Assembly: GCF_001039355.2 (NCBI RefSeq)
Contig: NW_019775840.1
Coordinates: 62,001 to 126,000 of the forward strand
Direction of reading: 5' to 3'
Length of the DNA stretch: 64,000 nt
Origin: Lingula anatina
Lineage: Eukaryota > Brachiopoda > Lingulata > Lingulida > Lingulidae
Position 1 is the first letter of the stretch; the number at the start of each line of letters is the position of its first letter. A program made the position numbers and the translations under genes. This document shows positions 10,690-27,681 of this stretch, piece by piece. Under the pieces are notes generated by a model. That model searched no databases. It was not told the DNA's origin and saw nothing but the letters and a program-made list of their open reading frames with translations.

Positions 10690-12290
10690 ACCAAGAAAAA
10701 CTAGAGGATCAGAGAGACAATGCCGCCTCCGGATATTGTACCACCAGCTGGAGTAAGCGCATTCGTATGGAAAAAAGGAACACCACCACCAGTTTTGTGC
10801 TTAATAAGCTCTATAAAAAGTTCTCAAAATATGCAAAAAAATGCGGAAAAAAACATAACTAAAAATGGTCCAATCATACAGATTTTAGAATTGACCTGTG
10901 TTTTTCTTACATTGATCACTCCTGTGATTTTCTAGACCTATTTCTTTGCCTTGAAATGTGTTATCATTGTTGCAACCATAGTATGCTGACAAAAGTGAAA
11001 ACCTAGGGGCAACACTGGGCATATCTCTGCTAGTTTTGAAGATATGAGGGGCAAGAAAATATGCAAACAAACAAGTATGCAAAGTTCAGTTCTTGGTGAA
11101 AATGTAGGTCAAAGGTCAATTTCAAGGTCACAGTATATGACTTCCTATCCAAGTTCTATAGTAACCATGGGCATTTCTTTGCCAATATTGGAGATATAAA
11201 GGCCAGAAAACATGTAGTTCATAATAAAAAGTAGGTGAAAGGTCAATTTCAAGGTCATAGTTAGATTGCCAGTATATGACTTCCTATTCAAGTTCAACAG
11301 TAACTTAAGGCATATTTCTGCCAGTTTTTGAGATATAAGGGAAAGAAAATTTGCAAAGTGCAGTTCATAATGAAAAGTGGGTCAAAGGTCAATTTCAAGG
11401 TCACAGTTAGATTACCAGTATATGACTTCCTATTCAAGTTCAACAGTAACTATGGGCGTATCTCAGCTAATGTTGGAGTATTTCACTTTTCATTTGCACC
11501 ACTGAATATTGCGTTGTACTTTTTTTATATAGCGCAACGCCTTAACCGTATCGAAAACAAAAAAAGTGGACACAACTTCCAGTATTGCGCTTGACAAGCT
11601 CACCAATTGCAAAATTCAAAAGGTCTCTGGCATTTACGGTTCCAGAATTGGAGAGAGTTTTCAGTTTCGGTATCTAATGGCTGCTTCTCCCATGAAAATG
11701 CACCGATTGACCCCAAACTCTCAAAGATGAAAGGAGTCTTCAATTGTAACCCCTCACCATAATATGAGAGCTTAGGTCTGTTTAGTTTCTGAAAATTGGT
11801 ACAAACAAATATTTTTTGCAGAAAATTCCCATTTTTAGAAAATTTTGGCCCGTTTGACCTTGAAATAAAGGTCAAAAGTCAAATCTCAGAACATATTTGG
11901 AATCTACACATATGACTTTCGGTCAGACTTCTGTAGTAATTTTTCCCATAATTCCTTCGGTTTGGGAGATATTTAGCATTGAATTTTCAAAAATTTAGAC
12001 AAGGGTGCGTTTCAACGAGTGTCACGCCCAGGCCAATGCACTGATTGAGACAAAAAATACCAGGGGGTTCTGGTTGAGATTATGTGTGACCTAAATCTAA
12101 GAGATGGGGACACAGGTCCTTGCGGTCTAGGAGGAGAAGCGGTAACAGTGACTTGTATCCCACGACACCCTGCGGAGCCAACGGAGCCAACGGCGCCGTA
12201 CGAGACGGGTCGGGACTAACACCATGAGTACCGCCAGCGTACACGCTGGTGGTACTAATAACGGCATAATCACTATTTAGTACTTATCAG
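10690..12290. other. intergenic repeat-rich insertion between F and E
   Basis: Not shared with the equivalent place in other units. Contains the 11030-11480 repeat, a related single copy near 11860, and a GC-richer stretch at 12000-12240 that I cannot identify. No supported gene. Confidence 0.4.
11030..11480. repeat. ~130-bp imperfect tandem repeat containing AGGTCA-type direct repeats
   Basis: Three units start near 11106, 11233 and 11379 (spacings of about 127 and 146 bp). Each carries AAAGGTCAATTTCAAGGTCA and ATGACTTCCTATNCAAGTT. The first unit reads AGGTCAAAGGTCA, a perfect DR1 arrangement. Confidence 0.75.
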
Positions 12291-12436
12291 AATGAAGGAA
12301 ATATACATAATCAGTTAACAGGCCAATCAGAGAAGGAAACACAATCAATCAGATGATAAACAATATGCAGATTTATCGACCTCAGCCAAAAACAATTATA
12401 CAGTATATGATTGGTAAATATAATAATTAGTCTCAC

Positions 12437-12547
12437 CTTCACAGTTTGTGCCATAGTACCCGACAGGACACAAACACCGATGAGAATTCCCCACGTCAAC
12501 ACACGTCCCACGATGCTGACAAGGATAACTGGCACATTGACTAATTC
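12437..12547 (-). CDS. unit E EGF exon 4
   Basis: 111 nt, phase 1-1, starts G-I-S-Q-C and reads [23 protein letters not shown]. Six cysteines kept. Last recognisable exon of the copy; a fragment similar to its 3' end recurs at 26193-26245. Confidence 0.7.
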
Positions 12548-14377
12548 CTAAATTTGAAAAGATATTACAGTTAAACCAGGGAACGCGTCGCAGTAAAACA
12601 AACACACACACATATACACGCACAGCGTTTTGTTTTCGGTATTATATTTATTATAAAGATGCAAGAACGTAAAACCCTACCTTGGCAGTTTTTCCCGTAA
12701 TGCCCGAAAGGACACCAACAACGATAAGAGTTAATCCTTTCAAAACACGTTCCACCATTCTGACAAGGACGACTGGAGCATTCTTTGATTCCTAAAATAC
12801 CCAAAATTAAATTAGACGATATACAATGGGACAAACTGGAAAAGACGATAGTGCTTTTTAATCGTATCAAACAACATAAGGATCGCTAACTGTAACACAA
12901 ATAAAATGTACTAATGATACATGTTATAACTATAGAATCGCCTTCTTATTATTTCACACACACACACACACACATACACACACACACACACACACACTGC
13001 TTTATTCAATGTAATATTTAACATAAATTAAGGCACAAGAAGACCGTTATATCCCACCTTGGCAGTTTGTCCCGTGGTATCCGTCAGAACACAAACACCG
13101 ATAAGAATTCATCAAGTCAACACACGTTCCACCATTCTGACAAGGATGACTGGAGCATTCATCGATTTCTAAAATACACATAATGGGATAAGACAATATA
13201 AAATTGGTAAAACTGAAAATGGCTTCTTTAATCGTATCAAACAACATATGGATCACTAACTCTCATGAATTTTAATCTGCTTGTGATATATGTTATAACT
13301 ATAACTATGTTATAACAAAGACAAACACACACACCTGATTACAAACACTAACAATGGGAAACGCGTGGCCGTTAAAAACACAAAAGCATATACACACACA
13401 GCAGTGTGTTTAGTGTTATATTTGATATAAAGGTGCAGGGGGAATTTTAAACCCCTACCTTGGCAGTCTGTCCCGTGGTACCCGACAGAACACAAACAAC
13501 GATAAGAATTCACCATGTCAATACACGTTCCACCATTCTGACAAGGACAACTGGAGTATTCACTGGTTTCTAGAATACCAAATATTGAAGATGATATAAA
13601 ATGAGTTTACAAATAAATTCTATAACAATAACAGATAAATAATATATTGTCAAAATATGCTTGGTTGCACAAAATAAAAAAAAATTGCCTTTAATGCTTT
13701 TGATGCGTCAAAATATAAATATACAAAAAATAAATAAATTAATAAAAACATAAATTTCTGTTTCCTTACCCTTCAAACCATCATTTGCTGACATCAAGCG
13801 TTCTACATGCTGAGTAAGTTGGTCACTACACCCCTCACGTGCAAACACGAGCGACAAAACAAGGGCAATCACCATTGCAACACACATTATCCCTACTAAC
13901 ACCAATGCTGTGAGTAATCGCTTATGAACTTTAATGTTTGGTGGCTGTGTAATCCTTTCATTGTTACCAACGGTATTTTCGAAGGGATGGTGAATTATTA
14001 AGCTCTCGTAATCATTTGGTGTCTCCGCTGGAGTAAGTTCCACTTGTGATGACGTTCCGGGGCTGTATGTTGCATTTTCATACGCGGTGTTTTTATTTGG
14101 ACCGGTGGCACTTGCCGTGATCCCTACAATTTTTTTTTTCATATTCAATTATACAGCGATTTGAATATTTAAAACGATGCAGATTTCATTCAAGGATGTA
14201 CATGCTTGAAAATATAAAAATAGAAAACCGATACGACTATTTTCTAATAAATTAGTCAAGCAGGTCTGACATTCCTGCATGTTTTCTTAGTCATAATTCA
14301 ATTACTATATATCGAATGTAAAGCAAATTTTTAAAATTAAACTTCTTTCTTGGATGCATACCTTCTTTGTATGCCAT
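12437..14377 (-). CDS. unit E: type II membrane protein with four EGF-like domains, SRCR exon missing
   Basis: Exons (minus): 14362-14377, 13770-14123, 13459-13569, 13058-13168, 12681-12791, 12437-12547; all junctions GT-AG and phase 1. The cytoplasmic tail holds YENATY (Y20, Y25) and DYESL (Y44). One membrane helix (about residues 76-98) follows basic KVHKR. All four EGF exons are 111 nt. No SRCR exon is found below 12437; sequence at 12290-12430 resembles 25600-25690 instead. The frame therefore has no terminal exon or stop in the family pattern. In EGF1 the first cysteine is Tyr and a new cysteine stands three residues later. The copy may be a truncated pseudogene, or may use an unrecognised 3' exon. 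The most diverged of the near-complete copies. Confidence 0.6.
12681..12791 (-). CDS. unit E EGF exon 3
   Basis: 111 nt, phase 1-1. [27 protein letters not shown]; six cysteines, with CxSxPC and C-x4-T-C sugar-attachment patterns. Confidence 0.75.
12955..12998. repeat. (CA)n microsatellite in unit E intron
   Basis: About 21 CA units with one TA interruption, between EGF exons 2 and 3. Confidence 0.9.
13058..13168 (-). CDS. unit E EGF exon 2
   Basis: 111 nt, phase 1-1. [17 protein letters not shown], then V-D-L-M-N-S-Y-R-C, a C-x-D-x4-Y-x-C spacing typical of calcium-binding EGFs. Confidence 0.8.
13459..13569 (-). CDS. unit E EGF exon 1 with a displaced first cysteine
   Basis: 111 nt, phase 1-1. 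Reads [10 protein letters not shown] where paralogues read [11 protein letters not shown]: first Cys to Tyr, and Arg/His to Cys three residues on. Total cysteine number stays six but the C1-C2 loop shrinks to one residue. Confidence 0.75.
13770..14123 (-). CDS. unit E cytoplasmic tail and membrane exon
   Basis: 354 nt, 6 nt longer than the 348 nt of B and D, with phase kept. Acceptor TTGTAG, donor AAGG|GTAAGG. Tyrosine motifs YENATY and DYESLI; membrane helix within [19 protein letters not shown]. Confidence 0.8.
14362..14377 (-). CDS. unit E first coding exon (MAYKE)
   Basis: ATGGCATACAAAGAAG followed by GTATGC. Splicing to 14123 continues in frame as G-I-T-A-S. No promoter element stands between it and the next first exon at 15.05 kb. 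Confidence 0.65.
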
Positions 14378-14589
14378 GTTTACTTTCCTCCAAACTTTTG
14401 CTGACGCTTGTACAATTAAATGCGAGGATTACTTATTTGTACTTGCATCCGAGTGTTATTTATAACATTCACATGGCTTAATCTGCGGAAACAGAGAAAG
14501 GACAGAGGTCTCAGCGTGCTTCTTCTAGTGTATTCTATCTTGGCCTCCACATTTTCATTTACCGTGGTGTGCCACGAGAAGGCACAGAA

Positions 14590-14782
14590 GGATTACTGTA
14601 CCGGTGTAACGTTACAGAGAGATCCAAAAACAAGGAGTCCACTTCCCATTTATTTGTATAGGCCAGCCTCGCCCTAGATTTTGACCCACTTAGGTCAGAC
14701 TAACCCTAACCATTATAACTACACGGATTGCGGACTCTCTGTTACACGGACCCTCAATTTCGTTACACCGGTGTACTGCCAG
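14590..14782. mobile_element. small inverted-repeat element (MITE-like)
   Basis: ACCGGTGTAACG near 14600 is mirrored by CGTTACACCGGTGTA near 14762-14776, and AACAGAGAG-type sequence repeats inside both ends. About 190 bp, non-coding. Confidence 0.55.
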
Positions 14783-15043
14783 GGAGGACTTAGGTACTCA
14801 GCCTGAAAAATGGCTAGCCAGCGGCTGCAGCAGGTAAGGAGAGGGTTAAGCAAATTAGAACTACTCTACATTTGAACAACAGCTCTACACGCACTATGAA
14901 ACCCTGTGCACTAACAACCCAATACACCTTTTTTCAAAATAGTTTTCACATAAGGCAAACATTTTATTATTACAATTATATTATTACAATAGCTTAAATG
15001 CTGTACACATTACTATATTAAATCTAAGTTCCAGGTTGCATAC

Positions 15044-15059
15044 AATTTTTGTCTGCCAT
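15044..15059 (-). CDS. extra first coding exon (MADKN) upstream of unit E
   Basis: ATGGCAGACAAAAATT followed by donor GTATGC. It could splice in phase 1 to the unit E membrane exon at 14123, replacing 14362-14377, or be the left-over 5' end of another copy. It has the promoter element close upstream (15335 and 15888), which the 14.37-kb exon lacks. Confidence 0.5.
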
Positions 15060-15334
15060 TTAACCTTTCTTCTCAAGTTAAAACCAGTGCTGGAATAATA
15101 AAAGGCATGCTTTTACTGTTTGTCATGGATAAAAATAACTTGAACCCATCGTGTTTATTAATAGCGTTCACATATCTGGCATAATCTGCCTAAAAGAAAG
15201 GGCAGAAAAATTCAACTAGCATAGTTGCATACGTAAATCAATTTGGTGCACGACGCATTAAACTCTTTTGAACCTTTGGACCTTTTAACAAATGTTTAAC
15301 TGCATGTTTCATCTCTCACTTTAAAACTAATTCT

Positions 15335-15372
15335 CCTTCCTGGTTGATGAAATGAGCACAGCACGTCATATG
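15335..15372 (-). promoter_or_regulatory. conserved ETS/E-box promoter element, proximal copy
   Basis: CCTTCCTGGTTGATGAAATG followed by CACGTC, about 280 bp upstream of the 15.05-kb first exon. The E-box is one base off CACGTG. Confidence 0.5.
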
Positions 15373-15776
15373 AAAAATGGGATACATTAATATTGTAACT
15401 CACGCGCGTCTTACATGTAAGTGGTTGCATTAATGGAATAACTATAAGAGCCTACTGCGAATTAAAGTGTAGTCTTCAGTTTTTATAGATGATTTTGAGG
15501 GTAATATCAGATATCGCTATTTATTACAAAGATGCGCAAAACAGCAACCTATTTTATTTTGGACAATTCAATACTTGAAACATATAATGACGAATGCTGC
15601 AGAACAGAGTTTTGGATCGTTTGAAATAACAAAATAGCTACCAACATTTACATTGCACAATTAAATGACAATTTCGTGAAAATGTTTTAAACTTCAAAAC
15701 TGTTAAGGGATTTAGTTGCACAAAGCGGAAAAAGAGGCAACCACCTTTACGAAATACAGAAAAAACTTAAACTTAC

Positions 15777-15925
15777 CAGTGCGTTAATAAAAAAGCAATC
15801 TTTTAATTGTCTTTTTCAAACTGTATGCCGTGCACGCATTGTTGACAACAAAGCAGTGCTTCTGACACTGAAAGCCACCAAACGTTCCTTCCTGGTTGAT
15901 GAAACGAGCGCAGCACGTGATATGA
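15777..15925 (-). promoter_or_regulatory. unit E promoter element and non-coding 5' exon
   Basis: Best-preserved copy: plus-strand CCTTCCTGGTTGATGAAACG, then GCACGTGA with a perfect CACGTG at 15914-15919. In gene direction about 110 bp follows, ending at a consensus donor (ACTG|GTAAGT, exon end 15777). Read as a transcription start region with a 5' UTR exon. Confidence 0.6.
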
Positions 15926-17735
15926 AATATAGGAATATTAAATCACGGAAGTATCACTAACTGGCCGCATATCTTTTGTAGCAGACAGCCCATACCGGAA
16001 AGTCATAAAGAGGCTTCCTTAATAAAAGTAGGCCTACTGCCTGAGAATAATTAGACCTGAGACGTGCTATGAAACTTCAAAATCATTGGAAACTCTGCCG
16101 TCCCAGAAGAATAACTGTAAGATTGCACTGTATTCAGTCACTGTGGCCCACTGAATGGATCTAAGTTTTAGTTATAAATACCAACATATTTGCCCAGCGC
16201 CTGTGCTAGTTGAACCGCCTTTATATACAACTGTAGCAATCCGAATAACAAATGGTGCAATATAGCTCCAATATCCGTTTTTCATTCTGGCTTATCAGGG
16301 AAATTCTGAGGAATTGAAATAAATTAAAAAACAATACAGGATAGAAAGGGCGATGGTGGGTTGTTTTTGTGGGTGGATATTAGATTAACATGAAATACCG
16401 TGAGGCTAAACTATCCACCTTTTGTACTTTTATTGACTCACTTGTGTCACGTCACACATGTTAATTTACGCTCGAAAATTGTCACCTCGATTGGTTATTG
16501 AGTCTAAGGACCTGAATGACACTTTTCAGTGTATCATAATAAAACAACATCAAAGAATTTTAAACATATTTGATAAATATACTCATCATAGTAGTTTATA
16601 CTATACATGTATTTATTAATGTTGGTACATTGAGTTTATTACTGAAATTTTTTGCAATTTCTCTTAACTACTTAGACACATTCTACACAAAAGCGTGGTA
16701 ACTGAAAATCTATTTTATTAAAAGGATTTGTTATTCACATTCAAATCATTGCTAAATTTGTATCATAAGGAACTTTTCAAAGAGAAATGGAATTAAGTCA
16801 AGTAAAATGAAGTAAGTAGATATCATATATTAATTAATACCCCTCCTTGACTTATAATTCAATGCAATTGCCAGTTATCTCCACTGTTTAAAATATACTT
16901 GTATGCCATATTAAAAATATGTATTCTTATTCTAACCTTAAGTTCAAACTACTTTTATAATAATGCAATTTGAAAAACATAAAGTATAAAGATGTTTAAA
17001 TGGCGTAACTTGAAAAGTGTGAAAATAATTTGCTGTCAAGAAGTTGTGACTGATTTCTACATGTATTCCTCATTCTAGGCAATTACAAAGTAACGACAAG
17101 TGGACTAGCAGAACCCGAGATAGACGCCTAAAAAGGAAAGAGTTTAAAGACTACTGGCTGGTTACGGGACGACTAGGTATTTTCTACAGAGCTCGGTGTT
17201 TTAGAAGAGAAGTTAAAGCAGCCGTTTGACATAGAGGAGAGAACCTGTCACTGAACCGTAAAGTAGGATTGAGACTTCATCTTTCCTACATCAGATACCT
17301 GGTAGGCTGGCCAGTCATGTGGTCAACCTATTGGGTCAAATGCACTCGTTCTTCTGTTGATGATCGGTGGTTTATGAGTTCAATTTTATATTCATTTTCC
17401 CTTCCTTTTATGTGAAATCACTTAACTGGGGAACATTCAATCTCTCACTAGTGTAAACACTTTGGGATTTTAAAAAATGTCACAGAAACTCACACAAGAA
17501 AATAAGTTGCGACTTAATTTATGTACAGGTTAATCTGGTCTTCAAACCTTTAGTTAAGTTATTCGTTTGACATGACCACCTTTTAAATAAATACGAAATT
17601 TAAAGAATCAGCCGTTATTCATGTTATTCATCTGAAAGGAACACGGTGCATTTTTTGTATCTCCCTATATTTGCTTCATTATATAGCTGAAGAGATTGAT
17701 ACAATTTAGAACAGTTCTTTGCCAGATGCGCATCA
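15926..17735. other. intergenic block between D and E, shared between units
   Basis: 16030-16440 matches 5440-5850 and 35260-35520. 16440-17300 matches 36360-37080, 27760-28470 and 59000-61520. No gene. This is the duplicated spacer of the array (3' flank of one gene plus distal upstream of the next). Confidence 0.65.
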
Positions 17736-22474
<4,739 letters not shown>

Positions 22475-24690
22475 ATTTACATTATTCCAAAGTTAAAAAG
22501 GGTTCTGAAATAAAAAATGCATACATTTACAAATTATGCAAAATACATGTGCCCGTGATAGTCATTAACAATGTTCTCGTATTCTTTTATTATCTGCTTT
22601 ACTTAACAGAAAATATGAATATTCTCTTTTTGTTTTTCACAATAGACAATGCAGTAATCCAATAACTACAAAAACACTATGATCAATACCGCCCACCGAT
22701 CTTTATTTTTATATTGATCAGTACAAGATGACACAGATCAATTACTCTGATATGAGGGACATTAAATACATAAAGGACGTGAATGGGGTAAAATATTTGA
22801 AAAAACAATAATAGAGATGCGAGTGCCAATGGAAATACTTATAAAAATGTATTCGATGTAGTCGGAATATTTGCGTCATTAGAAATATATTCTCATTCTT
22901 TGACTCGTCACTGCACTTGTATTGTGTTTCCTACCATCTCTATTAAAAATACAATTCCAAACGAATCTGTATCATTCGTTATGACCTGTGTTCATTCTAT
23001 CAATTTCCAAAACACCTTTCGTGCAATATATCTTTTTGTGTCCTTTATATTACCACTTGGCTGTTTTTTTTTTTTTTTTCTGAGGGGATATCTCAATATG
23101 TAAAGACTTCACACTTAAAATGTTCCCTACATTCGAAAAGAAATAACAATATCTGGTACGCAGCCTTATATAAAAATCCCAAATATCTTTAAAGGGGTAC
23201 AGAAAACACATGACTTTTTTTTTTGAAGCCTTTAATGCAGTTTAAATATGATCATAAACAACCTGCTTACTCCCCAATGTATTTAGATTTCATTGACCCG
23301 TAGGTATATTATCTAATCCTTGCACAATAGAGAACTCATATGTAAACACCCTTATCGTTTTTGTCGTATCAATGAGGTCAACGAATACCTATTGGATAAA
23401 ATGTTGAGCAATACATTTAACATCGTGTATGTCAAAGTTTCATTCTTTGTTTTAGATTAATCTTTGACGAACGATTTTCGTTGATTACATATGTTGATTG
23501 CTTCAGAGGTTTGATACCGTAGGATATATTTCCTAATCTACTTAGATAATTTAGAAATAAACATTGTCATATCGATTTCAAATTAAGATCTCCCCTCGCC
23601 TGAATAGCTATCAACGCCGATTTAAACCATATTTTATTTAAACCGGTGCCAGGAAACTTTCGTGAGAGGCTTGCTTTTTATTTTAATTGAAACATTGTAA
23701 TTAGGGGCTTAAACCTTCTAATAAAAAAGTACCATGATAACTTTCACGATAACTTTCAATTATCTACTGATTTACAGAGCTATATCAAAAACCGACCATT
23801 CTCTCATATCATACCGATTCACAAAGCAGCAAAATCGATAACAAATGCTTGGCCAGAGGGCGCGGAGTGGTACCTGTAAATAAAACTATAAAATAGGGGT
23901 TGTGGTTACTTTTATTGTGCTTATATTAAGATAAGCATTTTACACCAACAAACCTGGAAAGGGTAAACCGCTAAAAGGAATATATTTATAACGCATGGAG
24001 CCCCAAATTGTATCGAAGGCGACTCTTTGGATTGGAAGGTACCGGTTGCCTCTAATAGAAATCCCATTATTGAGGTTGATATCAGACATTATAATTTGAT
24101 ACACAAAATGTGCAGAATGGCAAACCTTTATTTTAGATTAGTGAGCCGACACACAAAACCAATGTAATGTTGCAGAATAGAGATTGGCTGGTTTTCAAAC
24201 GTTAAACAATGAGATTGCATATCTAAAATCACTATGATGAGGAACGATATCTAATCTGCCTCATGTTTTGACGACTGCATAATAAGGTTATAAATCAATA
24301 TAGGCAGCAAATTTTGAGTATTATTGATTATTGATTGATTATTGATCTGGATCACCACCAAAAACTTATCATTCTAAGTTAACCCATTTCTGATCTACCC
24401 TGAAAATTTCACCAAAATCTACCCACAACTTTTTGAGTTATGTTGATGATTGGTTTTTGATTATTGATCATTGATTGATTATTGATCCGTTACCACCAAA
24501 TACTAAACATCTCCTCCTTGGCCCACTAAAAATTTCATCAAAATCGGTCCGTAACCTTTTCAGTTATACTGATGACAGACAAACAGACAGACAAACAGGG
24601 GTGAAAACATAACCTCCTTGGCGGAGGCAACAATGACTACAATATGTATTCAAATTTTACTCAAGCCTACTTCAATCACCATTTTTGCTT
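22475..24690. other. long 5' intron/upstream region of unit D
   Basis: Lies between the first coding exon and the 5' exon at 24693. 23570-24250 matches 8945-9860 in relic F. Contains the 24340-24632 repeat. No gene supported. Confidence 0.55.
24340..24632 (+). repeat. retroposon-tail repeat (AACCTCCTTGGCGGAGG end)
   Basis: Two diverged ~120-bp units (ATCACCACCAAAAACTT and TTACCACCAAATACTAAAC, each followed by AATTTCA-CAAAATC and AGTTATNNTGATGA), then a short GACAGACAAACAGACAGA tract and ACATAACCTCCTTGGCGG. This arrangement is common at the 3' ends of LINE/SINE copies in aquatic animals; that family knowledge is from memory and not searched here. Confidence 0.6.
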
Positions 24691-24692
24691 AC

Positions 24693-24815
24693 TAGCGCAT
24701 ATTAATAGCATATGTATTTAAAAGGTTGATAATACGCACGTTTTGTTGACAAGTAAGCGGTATCTCTCATACACCATAATTGTCCTTCCTGGTTGATTGC
24801 GAGTACACCACGTAA
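24693..24815 (-). promoter_or_regulatory. unit D promoter element and non-coding 5' exon
   Basis: CCTTCCTGGTTGATTG (24784) followed by CCACGTAA. In gene direction about 90 bp follow to a donor-like GCTA|GTAAGC (exon end 24693). Same layout as 15777-15925; the E-box reads CACGTA. Confidence 0.5.
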
Positions 24816-26670
24816 CCCGAAACAATATGTAGCATAACACCTCACGTCAGCCTAACATAAGTGGGTGCACATCTTTGGGGGTCAAACTCCATACCGGAAA
24901 TCCTCAAAGAAGCACTTGTTTATATGCTCTATGAGATACTTCAGTATTAAACAATTAAGTCCTCAGACATGCTATAAAACTCAAAAATAATTAAATAAAC
25001 TACCAGTCAGGTGAAAGAGCACCTGTAAATTTACACTGTATTCGGTAACAGTGGACCACAATGCAACTGGTTTTCCCTTGTGGACGTCAAATTATCCTGC
25101 TAATCATATGTGTTAGTTGAGCCGCCTTGACATACTATACCAGTACATTTAAAGCAATGATGACGTGTGCAATTGCTCAATTATGACTTGTCAGAGCAAT
25201 ATTTGGTAAACACAAGTAAGATAGAAAGGTTAATGGTCAACTGCTTTTTTTATTCTATAAGAATGATTTTTGATGACTTTGGAGCTAGAAGATACACTTT
25301 CTGCTATTTCCGCCTCCCATACATGCGTCATATATACTAAACTACGTTCGGTTTCGCCTTGATTGTCACCTTGAAATCAATTGTTATTTAATAAAAAACA
25401 AACATTTTCAAATGATATCTCACTGCATTTGCAAAAGGTGATTTTTGTGGTTATTACGAATGCCCTCACGTCACAGTAAGATAGTATTTTTAAACTGAAA
25501 TGTGAACACTTATGAAACACAATATCTTTCTCTGACGTAACCAAGAAACATAAAGACGTAATATATTTTTAACCAATGTAAGTGAATGAAATATACATAA
25601 TCAATCAAACGACTGACCAGTCAGAGGAAAGGACACATGTCAAATCAGATGATAAGCAATATGCAGATTACAACGATATTGCAAGTCCTGATGTAATTTC
25701 GGAGGAAATTGGTATTCAGGATTCAAATTAAATAATTGTTCACAAACAATTACTAACTTTCACTTTCAATCAAAACGTTGTTTTGCAGAACGCAGGAAAA
25801 TGCAATGGACCTCTGCTGCAAGGACATTGACCTGAGCCAATATCAATATATTTATAAACAGTAAATTATAAGTTTATTTATGTCTCCTCCATCCCAGTCT
25901 ACCACAAACTTTCATAGTCCCATTCGTAACATGAGAGAAGGTTGCAAAGACTATCGATTGTTCGAGATTTGGCCAAACAAGGCCGCATTTATTATATAAA
26001 CTCACTATCCTAATAATTTTAACAATAATAACAATGTACCAATTGTTGCCCGCATTAAATGTTATGGCCTTAGGGATAAAAATTATATATGAAATATTCA
26101 ATAAGACTCATCATCCTAAAAATTATGATGTGACGAGTCAGCCAAAGTTTTTATTTTCAAACAACAAACTTTTCTAGGATAAGAGGTCTCACCTTGTGAG
26201 TTTGTCCCACGGTACCTGACAGAACACAAACATCGATAGGGCGTCCCACTTAGATAACGGCACAGGAGTGCAGCCCAGTAATTAAGTATGCTAGTAATTA
26301 AGTATGCCAGTTTTCGCGATTAAATCTTGTTCAGGGATGCAGTTTTGCACCATACCGATTAAAAATAGAATATAGATAGAACTAGAAATTGTTAAATTGA
26401 TGATAAAAGTTTTGATTGACTCGCGCATATACACGGCAACGAGAAATATAAAATCTGATATATCCCAGGGGGATTTTTCTTGTTTTAATTCACAGAGGTA
26501 GGTGCATTGATGAATATTTAGATGAAGCAAAATCTTTATTTTGGTATCTGGATGATAATAAACACTTGGAGTACCCTTGAAGATGCTTCCTTCGAGATAA
26601 CATTGCACAGCAAAACACGCAATTCCAAAATGACATAAAGATACCGTGTACCTAAATTATCCACTTTAAA
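24816..26670. other. intergenic, D-side spacer with an EGF remnant
   Basis: 25480-25560 resembles 10660-10720, and 25600-25690 resembles 12300-12400. Apart from the remnant at 26193-26245 no gene is supported. Confidence 0.5.
26193..26245 (-). pseudogene. truncated EGF exon remnant
   Basis: The minus strand reads YRCLCSVRYRGTNSQG with the normal donor, then breaks off before the first three cysteines. The last cysteine is changed to Ser. Left over from a deleted or recombined copy related to unit E. Confidence 0.7.
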
Positions 26671-27681
26671 GGCCACACTTTTTATTTTTATGGATGACAT
26701 CCTGCGCGCGCACCGTTTTTCGTCCGTTCTCAAAAAAAAAAAAAAAAAAGAAAAAAAAATCCCACCCCCAAGGAAGTCGGTTGTCGCAAACGTCGTTATT
26801 GAATTTGCCGGAAAATGCAATCGGCAATCCTCGGCTAATTCCGCAAGCTCCAAACTGTCATTGTCGACTGCGGAGACATCCGAGTAGTTCCGAGTGCGGA
26901 AAATGAGCTTTCTGCGCATGCGTATTATCACCACGTGGAAATATGGCCGCTTTGCCGTCAAATTCATCTCTAGCATTAATTTCAAAATACACGACAATTA
27001 AAGTCATAAAGAGAATGGGGGCCGTCGTTTTGGATTGGTTTGCCATTGATATTGGACATGGGGATGTCACCCTTTAACAATTATACGAAAGGCTGGCCGC
27101 GGCCAGCGATCATCGCATCATTTTTTGTAACGAAAAAAGGGTCAACAAGAGCGTCGTGGTATTTAGTGGACTGAAGGTCGGACAGGCCACCAGATAGTTG
27201 GCTGCTACGTGTGAGTCGAAGTAGACAAAATGGCATCGACCGAAATTACCTTTTTTAGATTTGGTAGTAGGAAGCATAGGCCTATCTTTGCTTTATTTTT
27301 TTTAACAATTCTGTGAAGTGTTTACAATGCTTTAATTTTCTGAGAGTACACATAAAGACACGCTGTTTATTTGATATTTGTTTTATTGATTGCTATACCA
27401 ACAGAATGCATGAAATAACCTTAAATAGATTTGGTAATATGCATATATATTCATGACTTTTTACCTTTCTACGAAGTAGGCCCTATTCACAATGCTTTAA
27501 TATTTTGAGAGCATGGATATGTTGTATGGATATTGTTAGTTTGATACGTGTTTCTGTGGTAAATTAGTGTTTCCAGCTGTGTACTGAAAACATAACTTTT
27601 CTTAAGCATTTTTTTTCGCCCGCTCTCGCCGATTTTGGGGTCCCCAGAGGATGTCATCCATAAAAATAAAAAAGTGTGGCC
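26671..27681. mobile_element. 1.0-kb TIR element, copy 1
   Basis: Ends GGCCACACTTTTTATTTTTA (26671) and TAAAAATAAAAAAGTGTGGC (27661-27680): inverted repeats of about 35 bp continuing through ATGGATGACATCCT. A second full copy is at 53391-54509. No transposase-like frame, so non-autonomous. No clear target duplication. Confidence 0.8.

Noticed and set aside
12437-14377. Regularly spaced near-identical exons as a CRISPR-like or satellite array
   Set aside because: Spacing is irregular, and repeats are EGF coding exons with GT-AG borders in a eukaryotic genome.
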